A stretch of DNA of 33,914 bases, taken from positions 13,953-47,866 of the forward strand of contig NZ_DAGX01000005.1 of the NCBI RefSeq assembly GCF_002498315.1. Reading direction: 5' to 3'. A program made the position numbers and the translations under genes. Shown in pieces: positions 22,019 to 28,941 of this stretch. Numbering within the stretch: the stretch's first letter is position 1; every line of letters begins with the position of its first letter. Source of the DNA: Methanofollis sp. UBA420 (GTDB lineage: Archaea > Halobacteriota > Methanomicrobia > Methanomicrobiales > Methanofollaceae). The notes under the pieces were generated by a model. That model had not been told where the DNA came from and made no database searches. It was given only the letters and a program-made list of their open reading frames with translations.

Positions 22019-23911
22019 ATGGTTATTGATGAGAAACTCCGGGACCTTAAGGAGCAGATCGAGAAGATTGTTCCCAGTGGGATTGCAATTTCGGACGTCG
22101 AGTTTGAGGGGCCTGAACTTGTCATTTATACCGATGATCCGAAACTGTTTGCCGATCAGGCGGACCTGATAAAAGTACTGGCGCGCGACCTCCGGAAGCG
22201 CATCGTCGTGCGCCCGAATATCCTTGAGGACCCGGAACGGGCGGCTCAGGAGATCCGGGCCGTGGTGCCGGAGAGTGCGGGGATCTCCGATCTCTTCTTC
22301 GACCCGGAGACCGGCGAAGTCCTGATCGAGGCGGAGAAGCCCGGCGTCGTCATCGGCAAGAACGGCATTACGCTCCGGGAGATCACAAAGCAGATCGGCT
22401 GGACGCCGAAGGTTGTCCGGACACCGCCCATCGAGAGTTCGACGGTGAAGCAGATCCGCACCTACCTCCGGTCGGTGAAGGACGAACGCAAGGCGTTCCT
22501 GCGAGCGATCGGCCGCCGCATCCACCGGGAGGTCACGAGCAAAGACCAGTGGCTGCGGGTCACCACGCTCGGATGCTGCCGTGAGGTCGGCCGTGCTGCG
22601 TTCCTGGTCTCGACGCCGGAGAGCAAGATCCTGGTGGACTGCGGGGAGAAGCCGGGCAGCGCCCAGAACGGGACGCCGTACCTCTACGTGCCCGAGATTT
22701 ATCCGCTCGACTCGCTCGATGCGGTGGTGCTCACCCATGCGCACCTCGACCACTGCGCTCTCGTTCCCCTTCTCTTCAAGTACGGCTACGAAGGGCCGGT
22801 CTACTCGACCCCGCCGACGAGAGACCTCTCGACGATGCTTCAGCTCGACTACCTTGACGTCGTCCGGAAGGAGACGGATAAGATCCCCTACACCTCAAAC
22901 GAGGTGCGGACCTACATGAAGCACTCCATCACCCTCAACTACGGCAGCGTGACCGATATCGCCCCCGACGTCAAGCTCACCTTCCATAACGCGGGGCATA
23001 TCCTCGGGTCGGCCATCGCGCACTTCCATATCGGTGAAGGTCTCTACAACATTGCGTTTACCGGGGACTTCAACTACCAGAAGACGCGGCTCTTCTCCCC
23101 GGCGGTATCGACCTTTCCCCGCCTTGAGGCGCTCTTCATGGAGAGCACCTACGGCGGGGCGAACGATTTCCAGCCGCCGCGTGAAGTAGCCGAGGCCAAG
23201 CTCTACGAGATCGTCACCAGGACGATCGAACGCGGCGGCAAGGTAGTCATCCCGGCCTTCGCTGTCGGCAGGTCGCAGGAGGTCATGCTCGCCCTCGAAG
23301 AGGGGATGAGGAAGGAGAAGATCCCGAAGGTGAAGGTCTACCTGGACGGCATGATCAAGGAGGCGACGGCGATCCACACGACCTATCCCGAATACCTCAA
23401 CGCCGATCTCCGCAACCAGATCTTCCGGGACGGCATGAACCCCTTCCTCTCCGACTGCTTCATCCAGGTGGACTCGTCCGACCTGCGGGAGAAGGTCATC
23501 GGCGGCGACCCCTGCGTCATCGTCACGACGAGCGGTATGCTCAATGGCGGCCCTGTGATGGAGTATCTCTACGCCCTCGCACCCGACGAGAGGAATACCC
23601 TCGTCTTCGTTGGGTATCAGGCCGACGGCACCTTCGGGCGGCGCCTCCAGAAGGGCTGGCGGGAGATCCCGATCGGCAACCGCGAGACGATGGTCCTCAA
23701 GCTCGATATCGACACGGTGGACGGGTTCTCCGGGCACTCCGACCGGAAGCAGTTGATGGGGTTCATCCAGCACCTCCAGCCGCGGCCCGAGAAGATCTTC
23801 ACGATCCACGGGGACGAGGGGAGCACCATCGACCTTGCAAGCTCGATCTACAAGCGTTTCCACATCGAGACGCGTTCGCCCCTGAACCTCGAAACCTACC
23901 GCATGGTATAA
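22019..23911 (+). CDS. fttA: KH-domain beta-CASP ribonuclease aCPSF1 / FttA
   Basis: This 630-residue protein has two N-terminal KH-like domains (1-145; the second with VIGKNG at 111-116). A metallo-beta-lactamase domain carries the metal motif H240-A-H242-L-D244-H245. The beta-CASP insert and the later motifs FTGDFNYQ, ILGSAIAH and SGHSDR follow. The family is the archaeal CPSF73 homologue that cleaves RNA at U-rich ends and terminates transcription. It follows psmB by 20 bases, and an MFS gene follows 7 bases after its stop, so all are probably on one transcript. A run of six T stands at 22001-22006 just ahead of its start. Confidence 0.97.
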   Translation: MVIDEKLRDLKEQIEKIVPSGIAISDVEFEGPELVIYTDDPKLFADQADLIKVLARDLRKRIVVRPNILEDPERAAQEIRAVVPESAGISDLFFDPETGEVLIEAEKPGVVIGKNGITLREITKQIGWTPKVVRTPPIESSTVKQIRTYLRSVKDERKAFLRAIGRRIHREVTSKDQWLRVTTLGCCREVGRAAFLVSTPESKILVDCGEKPGSAQNGTPYLYVPEIYPLDSLDAVVLTHAHLDHCALVPLLFKYGYEGPVYSTPPTRDLSTMLQLDYLDVVRKETDKIPYTSNEVRTYMKHSITLNYGSVTDIAPDVKLTFHNAGHILGSAIAHFHIGEGLYNIAFTGDFNYQKTRLFSPAVSTFPRLEALFMESTYGGANDFQPPREVAEAKLYEIVTRTIERGGKVVIPAFAVGRSQEVMLALEEGMRKEKIPKVKVYLDGMIKEATAIHTTYPEYLNADLRNQIFRDGMNPFLSDCFIQVDSSDLREKVIGGDPCVIVTTSGMLNGGPVMEYLYALAPDERNTLVFVGYQADGTFGRRLQKGWREIPIGNRETMVLKLDIDTVDGFSGHSDRKQLMGFIQHLQPRPEKIFTIHGDEGSTIDLASSIYKRFHIETRSPLNLETYRMV

Positions 23912-23918
23912 AGACAGC

Positions 23919-25004
23919 ATGAAGCAGCGCCTCCCCCTCCTGCTCGGCGTCTTTGCCGTGATGGCGCTTTCGAACGCGATCGTGCCCGTGCTGCCGGCCC
24001 TCGCCGATGGGCCGGCCTTGCAGGGCGCCCTTTTTTCCGCATATTTCCTCGGGGCTTTTCTCACGGTTCTGCCGGCAGGAGTCCTCTCCGACAGGGTGGG
24101 CCGGGTACCCCTGATACGGGCCGGCCTTGTCCTGACACTCGCGAGCGGCGCGGCGATCTTTGCCTTCCCCGACCCTCTGGTCCTCCTTGCAGCACGGGGC
24201 ATCGAGGGGATCGGTGCAGGTCTCTTCGTGCCCGCGGCGATGTCCTGGATCAACCTCCAGCCAGACCACGAGCATATGAGCGGCAACTTCATCGCCGCCC
24301 TGAATGTCGGTCTGGTCTCCGGCCTTCTCGGGGCAGGCTTTCTCAGCGACGTGGCAGGGATCATGGGCGGGGTTGCGGTCTTCACCGCGGCGACGGTGGT
24401 GCCGCTCGTGCTTTCGGCCCTGATGGCAGAGGCGAACGCTCCCGAAGGGAGAAATGGCGGGCTCATCGGGATCGGAAAGAACTATTTCTGGCTGTATGTC
24501 TCGGCAATCGTCCTTGTCGGCGCGACAGGGGCGGTGACGGCGATCTATCCGGACTTCACCGGCGAGACGCCGGCAACCCTGAGCCTGCAGTTAGGAATGA
24601 TGAACGTGGCGACGATCATCGCCTCCATCGCGGCGTCACGGGCCCACCTGGCACCGATCCCGACGATACGAGCGTCGGCCGTGGTGATGGCCGCGGCGGT
24701 CGCCTTCTCCTATCTCACCCCGCTCGCGTTCGTGCTCGTCGGCGGGATCGCCGGCGTGGTGATGATCGCCCAGATCAATTACCTTGCAGCAGACCAGGCG
24801 AGACAGGGGGCGGTGATGGGCCTCTTCAATGCGTCGAGTTATGCGGGGATGACCCTCCTCCCCTTTATGGCGGGAGTGGTCGCGGAAACAAATGGATTTA
24901 TGATGGCATTTGCTGTCACCGCCATCCTTTCGGCCGTGATGGCCGTCACCATCGGGCGGTGCCGGTGCCCGGCATCAATCGCAGTGAACCGGAGATTACC
25001 ATGA
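23919..25004 (+). CDS. MFS transporter
   Basis: The 361-residue membrane protein has about eleven or twelve hydrophobic segments. The MFS signature GVLSDRVGRVPL lies between the second and third, and RGIEGIGAGLFVP is in the fourth. Export of a small molecule is likely; the substrate is unknown. It starts 7 bases after aCPSF1 and its stop overlaps the ATG of the next gene (ATGA), so it belongs to the psmB-aCPSF1 run. It is slightly shorter than the usual 400 residues. Confidence 0.9.
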   Translation: MKQRLPLLLGVFAVMALSNAIVPVLPALADGPALQGALFSAYFLGAFLTVLPAGVLSDRVGRVPLIRAGLVLTLASGAAIFAFPDPLVLLAARGIEGIGAGLFVPAAMSWINLQPDHEHMSGNFIAALNVGLVSGLLGAGFLSDVAGIMGGVAVFTAATVVPLVLSALMAEANAPEGRNGGLIGIGKNYFWLYVSAIVLVGATGAVTAIYPDFTGETPATLSLQLGMMNVATIIASIAASRAHLAPIPTIRASAVVMAAAVAFSYLTPLAFVLVGGIAGVVMIAQINYLAADQARQGAVMGLFNASSYAGMTLLPFMAGVVAETNGFMMAFAVTAILSAVMAVTIGRCRCPASIAVNRRLP

Positions 25005-25423
25005 CAGAAAAGAATGCATTTGAAAACCTGGAGGGGTCCGGTGTCGACGAGAAGTTTGCGTCCATCGGAATCTCACCGGAAGCACAGGTCGACATCCTCG
25101 AGCTCCAGCGTCTCAGCCGCAGATACGGTTTCCGTGCCGTCGTGTATTTCGAGGAGGAGATGGCACAGGCAGGGGACCTTGCGGCGGACGAAAAGGAGTA
25201 CGCGGGCGTGCCCGAGAGCGACCGGCCCTTCGTCTCCGTCGACGACTTCCTGAAATTTGCCCGCGAGTACGATCCCTACTCCTTCGACATACGCCTCAAG
25301 GAACTCCCGATCATGATCGAGGTCGTGTCCGTGGGGGAGATCGCGGGCACGCCCTATGTAACCGGCCTGATGCCCTTCCTCGACGAACTCGACACCTTCG
25401 AGGAGCCCGAGGTCATGGGGTGA
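25001..25423 (+). CDS. Uncharacterised 140-residue acidic protein
   Basis: I do not recognise the family. The product is soluble and strongly acidic, with helical stretches (VDILELQRLSRRYGF, FVSVDDFLKFAREYD) and a C-terminal hydrophobic strand region followed by acidic residues. ATG 25001 overlaps the stop of the MFS gene as ATGA and follows GGAG at 24991-24994, so translation is coupled to the transporter. It may be a cytoplasmic partner of it. Codon use matches the neighbours. Confidence 0.75.
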   Translation: MTEKNAFENLEGSGVDEKFASIGISPEAQVDILELQRLSRRYGFRAVVYFEEEMAQAGDLAADEKEYAGVPESDRPFVSVDDFLKFAREYDPYSFDIRLKELPIMIEVVSVGEIAGTPYVTGLMPFLDELDTFEEPEVMG

Positions 25424-25487
25424 AAGAGTCCGAAAAAAAATCGCGTGTGAAAAAGTTCTGTAAAAATTCTGATCGTGAGTGCACGTG

Positions 25488-25508
25488 CCGGGGGGTTTCA
25501 CCCCCCGG
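25488..25508. terminator. GC-rich hairpin between convergent genes
   Basis: CCGGGGGGT (25488-25496) pairs perfectly with ACCCCCCGG (25500-25508) over a TTC loop. It lies between the end of the 140-residue gene and the end of the convergent RNase III gene. Leftward it is followed by a T5 at about 25463 and a T8 at about 25434, so it could serve both directions. The rest of 25424-25645 shows no gene. Confidence 0.45.
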
Positions 25509-25645
25509 TCCCCCCACCATTACGATAGGGGGTGGATGGCAGTCATCTTCGATATGCAGGGTTAATCCTTCCCCCGGCATAGTGTTTAGGGGAAGGCGGC
25601 GGTTTGGAGTATCACTTCAAACGTACCCCGGGAACCGAGCACCCC

Positions 25646-26359
25646 CTACCCCTCTCTCTCCTCAAGGACCTGCAGAGCAGCAGCAGCAGCAGCCCTCTTC
25701 GCTTCGGCCTTGCTCCTGCCGGTACCGGGGGCCGAGAAGAGACCGGGGACGGTGACCGCACAGACAAAGGTCGGGGCATGGTCAGGGCCCTGCCGGTCGA
25801 GGACATGGTACTCGGGCAGGTCGCCGGCGTGGTCCTTCTGGACGCGTTCCTGGAGTCTGCCGATGGTGTTCTCGCCGGTATCGAAGTGGAGGATGTCGTC
25901 GGCGACAAGGCCGAGCACGACCTCCCGCGTCCTGTCCAGCCCGACATGGAGGTACAGGGCGCAGATGAAGGCCTCGAAGACGTCGGCGATGATCGACGTC
26001 GTGAGGGCCTGGCCCGTTCCAAGGAGGATCAGCCTCTCAAGCCCTATGCCGGTGCCGGGCACGATCGTGCCGAGGTGCTCGTTCTTCACCGCCTCCATCC
26101 TCTTCGAGAGGGCGCCCTCGGAGCAGTTGAAGGTGGAGAAGAGGTACTCGGCCACGATGAAGTTGAGGATGCGGTCGCCGAGGAACTCGATGCGTTCATA
26201 GTCAGGGCAGGGCAGCTTGCCGCAGGGGTGCTCGTGGGCGTACGAGCGGTGCGTGAAGGCCCGGTCGTAGCAGGCAAGCGCCTCGTCGGTGACTCCGGTG
26301 ATGCCGATCGGTTGTTGTGCAAGAAAAGCGAGAAAGTCCTGTTTTCGTGTCCATTCCAT
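25646..26359 (-). CDS. rnc: Ribonuclease III, bacterial class I type
   Basis: The 237-residue enzyme cuts double-stranded RNA. The RNase III domain carries the signature ERIEFLGDRIL (E55-L65; catalytic E58 and D62) and the second acidic pair D126 and E129 (ADVFEAF). A C-terminal double-stranded RNA-binding domain (about 165-235) ends in SKAEAKRAAAAAAL. All four catalytic acids are present and the length is normal. RNase III is rare in archaea, which mostly use the splicing endonuclease for such processing. It stands alone, divergent from the aldehyde dehydrogenase with about 97 bases between. Its CAGCAGCAG alanine run near the end is part of the dsRBD. Confidence 0.95.
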   Translation of the reverse strand: MEWTRKQDFLAFLAQQPIGITGVTDEALACYDRAFTHRSYAHEHPCGKLPCPDYERIEFLGDRILNFIVAEYLFSTFNCSEGALSKRMEAVKNEHLGTIVPGTGIGLERLILLGTGQALTTSIIADVFEAFICALYLHVGLDRTREVVLGLVADDILHFDTGENTIGRLQERVQKDHAGDLPEYHVLDRQGPDHAPTFVCAVTVPGLFSAPGTGRSKAEAKRAAAAAALQVLEEREG

Positions 26360-26421
26360 CTGCAGACCACCCTGGAGAAGACGACGGGTACAGGTGCGGT
26401 CGACCCGCCGGGAGGGAAAAA

Positions 26422-26444
26422 CCTATTCTTCTGTAAAGAATAGG
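26422..26444 (+). promoter_or_regulatory. Perfect palindrome upstream of the aldehyde dehydrogenase
   Basis: CCTATTCTT (26422-26430) and AAGAATAGG (26436-26444) form a 9-base perfect inverted repeat with spacer CTGTA, 12 bases before ATG 26457. It lies in the divergent spacer between RNase III and the dehydrogenase and looks like a dimeric regulator site or a leader hairpin. Confidence 0.55.
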
Positions 26445-26456
26445 ATTCCAGTGACT

Positions 26457-27869
26457 ATGAAGATGCTTATCGGCGGCGCATGGGTGGATGCGTCATCAGA
26501 GAGGACTATGGACGTCGTGAACCCCGCCACCTGGGAAACGATCGAGAGGGTGCCCCTCGGCGGCCCTGAGGACGGAGGCGCCGCCGTCGAGGCCGCAGGG
26601 GAGGCGCTCGCCGGATGGGCAGGCCAGACCTCCCTCGACAGGGGGAAGGTGCTCTATCGTACCGCGGACCTGGTGCGCGGCGAGGTCGACACCCTGGCGA
26701 CGACCCTTGTCGCCGAACAGGGCAAGCCCCTGCGCGAGGCGAAGGACGAAGTGCGAGGCTTCGCCCATATCCTGGAGTACTATGCCGGGCTTGCCTCCTC
26801 ACTCATGGGGGAGACGCTGAACACACAGGCGTACGGTAGGATCATCGTCGAAAAAAGGCCTCTCGGCATCTGCGTCGGCATCGTGCCCTGGAACATGCCG
26901 GTGCTCATCGCGGGCTGGAAGATCGGGCCTGCCCTCCTTGCCGGCAATACCGTCGTGCTCAAACCGGCCAGCACCACGCCTCTCACGACCCTCGCCATCG
27001 GCGACCTCTTCTGCCGGGCAGGTCTCCCGGCAGGGGCCCTCAACATCGTCACCGGTCCCGGGGAGACCCTCGGCGAGGCGCTGGTCACCCACCCCGATGT
27101 CAGGAAGGTCTCCTTCACCGGGGAGATCGGCACGGGCAGGCACGTGGCCGAGGCCGCCGCGCAGACGATAAAGCACGTCACCCTGGAACTCGGCGGGAGC
27201 GACCCGATGATCGTCTGCGACGACGCCGACCTTGAGGCAGCGGTCGCAGGGGCGGTCGCCGGCCGGTTTTATAACTGCGGGCAGACCTGCACGGCAGTGA
27301 AGAGGCTCTTCGTCTTCTCCAGTGTCGCCGACCGGTTCAGGGCCCTCCTCACCAGGAAAACAGAAGAGATCAGGGTCGGGAACGGGATGGAAGCCGGCGT
27401 CAGGATGGGGCCGCTGAACAATGCCCCCGGCCAGGAGCGGATGCGGCAGGTGGTCGAGGAGATCGAGGGCGAGGGCCGGATCCTCACCGGGGGGAAGGTG
27501 CCGCCGGGAAAGGGTTTCTTCTTCGAACCGACTGTGGTCGCCGGCCTTGCACCCGACGCCCTCTCCCTCCGCGAGGAAGTCTTCGGGCCCGTCCTCCCGG
27601 TCGTCGAGGTGGAGAGTCTCGACGAAGCGCTTCAGGAGGCGAACAGCACGAAGTACGGACTCGGGGCATCGATCTGGACAAAGAACCTGGAGCGGGCCGA
27701 GCGGGGCTGCAGGGACCTGGAAGCCGGCATCGTCTGGGTGAACCAGCACCTCAAGATCCCGCCTGAGGCTCCTTTCGGCGGGACGAAGTGGAGCGGTATC
27801 GGGCGGGAAAACGGTCGTGCCGCACTGGACAGGTACACCGAGGAAAGATCGATCCTTGTCAGAACATAA
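26457..27869 (+). CDS. NAD(P)-dependent aldehyde dehydrogenase
   Basis: The 470-residue enzyme oxidises an aldehyde to the acid. Catalytic residues are clear: N146 (PWNMP), K169 (VVLKPAS), E244 (LELGGSDP) and nucleophile C278 (GQTCTA). Length is typical. It is closest in style to succinate-semialdehyde or lactaldehyde dehydrogenases; the latter activity has been linked to F420 synthesis in methanogens, but the substrate here cannot be decided. ATG 26457 gives the family start MKMLIGG; the frame is open to 26289 without homology. It is monocistronic, with a palindrome just upstream and a convergent gene after about 97 bases. Confidence 0.92.
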   Translation: MKMLIGGAWVDASSERTMDVVNPATWETIERVPLGGPEDGGAAVEAAGEALAGWAGQTSLDRGKVLYRTADLVRGEVDTLATTLVAEQGKPLREAKDEVRGFAHILEYYAGLASSLMGETLNTQAYGRIIVEKRPLGICVGIVPWNMPVLIAGWKIGPALLAGNTVVLKPASTTPLTTLAIGDLFCRAGLPAGALNIVTGPGETLGEALVTHPDVRKVSFTGEIGTGRHVAEAAAQTIKHVTLELGGSDPMIVCDDADLEAAVAGAVAGRFYNCGQTCTAVKRLFVFSSVADRFRALLTRKTEEIRVGNGMEAGVRMGPLNNAPGQERMRQVVEEIEGEGRILTGGKVPPGKGFFFEPTVVAGLAPDALSLREEVFGPVLPVVEVESLDEALQEANSTKYGLGASIWTKNLERAERGCRDLEAGIVWVNQHLKIPPEAPFGGTKWSGIGRENGRAALDRYTEERSILVRT

Positions 27870-27966
27870 AAGGGCAGGGCGCTGCCGGAAAACCTTCCCC
27901 TCCATTCAGGTCGGGAGGAATCGTGTGTTTGTGGGAAGATGAAGGAAATAGGGAAGATAGTGCGCT

Positions 27967-28434
27967 TCAGTCTCTGAAGAGCACGTGGGTGGTCATCGAC
28001 TCCGCGCCGAAGAACGCCTTGCAGAACTCGCCCATCTTCTTGGGGCCGTATTCCTTGCAGGAGAAGATATCGAGATAGGCAGCGTTGGTCTCGTTGGCAA
28101 AGTGACCGGAGACAAGGGAGGTCTCGATGAGCTGCATCATAGAATAGCCGGCGACCTTCTCACACGGGCCGAAGTGAACGACGGTCGGTTCGCCGAAACG
28201 CTTCATGTCGATGAGGTCGCAGAGTTCTACGATGAACTGCTTGATCTTGTCGGCGTCTCTGATGGTGGCCGGGTTGCAGTTCTTCAGGTCGACACTCGTG
28301 TACAGACCCCAGGATCCCTGAGCGTTAAACTTCTTGATGATCTCGTCGTCTGAGAGAGTATCCCAGTAGTTCGTGGTCTCGTTCAGGGTGAGCATGTCAT
28401 TCTGGTTGTGAATCTCGGTTGCGGTCATATTCAT
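27967..28434 (-). CDS. S-adenosylmethionine decarboxylase-like (SpeD) protein
   Basis: The 155-residue product aligns by eye with small prokaryotic AdoMet decarboxylases. A first strand GLYTSVDLKNCNP and a core IETSLVSGHFANE are followed by YLDIFSCKEYG. In active SpeD the pyruvoyl group comes from the Ser after Glu in an ESHxxIH motif. Here E104 is followed by T105-S106 and the His (H111) is one residue further away, so self-processing is doubtful. It may be a paralogue with another role. ATG 28434 follows GGAGG at about 8 bases; an upstream in-frame ATG at 28488 has no ribosome site. It is monocistronic with its own TATA box. Confidence 0.7.
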   Translation of the reverse strand: MNMTATEIHNQNDMLTLNETTNYWDTLSDDEIIKKFNAQGSWGLYTSVDLKNCNPATIRDADKIKQFIVELCDLIDMKRFGEPTVVHFGPCEKVAGYSMMQLIETSLVSGHFANETNAAYLDIFSCKEYGPKKMGEFCKAFFGAESMTTHVLFRD

Positions 28435-28495
28435 CACGATCCCCTCCGGGAGAGTTCCCTGGAGGCTATGATGTAATAACAACATCAATTGAAGA

Positions 28496-28508
28496 TTTAA
28501 AAATATCT
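28496..28508 (-). promoter_or_regulatory. TATA box of the SpeD-like gene
   Basis: Read leftward, ATATTTTTAAATC is a strong TATA-like element that would start transcription near 28475, about 40 bases before the ATG. Confidence 0.5.
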
Positions 28509-28609
28509 ATCCAGATACCCCACAGGGAATGAGATAAAACGGGCAGATTAGAGAATAAAATGAGAATTAATGACCAATAATGAGGGATTTCTGGAATAGA
28601 TGGCAATAT

Positions 28610-28700
28610 TATGCCGAAACCGATCTACCCCGGATTTACGCCGCGTTTGATCCTCCCGTACACAGCAGGGCACGCCCGTGGCCCCGATCGGTTTTGCGCT
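28610..28700. ncRNA. GC-rich structured island in AT-rich spacer
   Basis: The 507-base spacer 28435-28941 is AT-rich except for this block. AAACCGATC (28617-28625) pairs perfectly with GATCGGTTT (28686-28694). Inside lie further small stems, such as GGG-CACG with CGTG-CCC around 28668-28685. GC islands with nested pairing in AT-rich DNA often mark structured RNAs. Strand is uncertain: a CTATAAATGG element at about 28700 can be read on either strand. No protein frame fits. Outside this block nothing else is seen in the spacer. Confidence 0.3.
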
Positions 28701-28898
28701 CTATAAATGGCCAGATTTACATTCGGCACCATCAGACTCATGGAAAAAAGGATTTGAAGGGTTTAATTTGGCTAAAACAAGTCAATTCTGTTTTAATTTG
28801 AAATTTTAAGTTTCCAGAAAGAATAATCAGAGATAGTATGGCCATTCCTCCATTATATCAGGCAAATGGAAAAACGTCCATATATCTGTGAATTCAGT

Positions 28899-28938
28899 AT
28901 GAAAAATAAATGGAAAATAATGTGTTCATCGATGAACA
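28899..28938 (-). terminator. Palindrome and U-rich tract after the aminopeptidase operon
   Basis: TGTTCATCGATGAACA (28923-28938) is a perfect 16-base palindrome four bases past the aminopeptidase stop. Read leftward it is followed by a T-rich tract (28899-28922). This suits a terminator for the leftward operon; a protein-binding site is the alternative. Confidence 0.5.
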
Positions 28939-28941
28939 TTA

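Noticed and set aside
22895..24466. Very long minus-strand frame opposite aCPSF1 and the MFS gene
   Set aside because: It is the shadow of two certain genes; its product has no domain and matches the codon-periodic antisense pattern.
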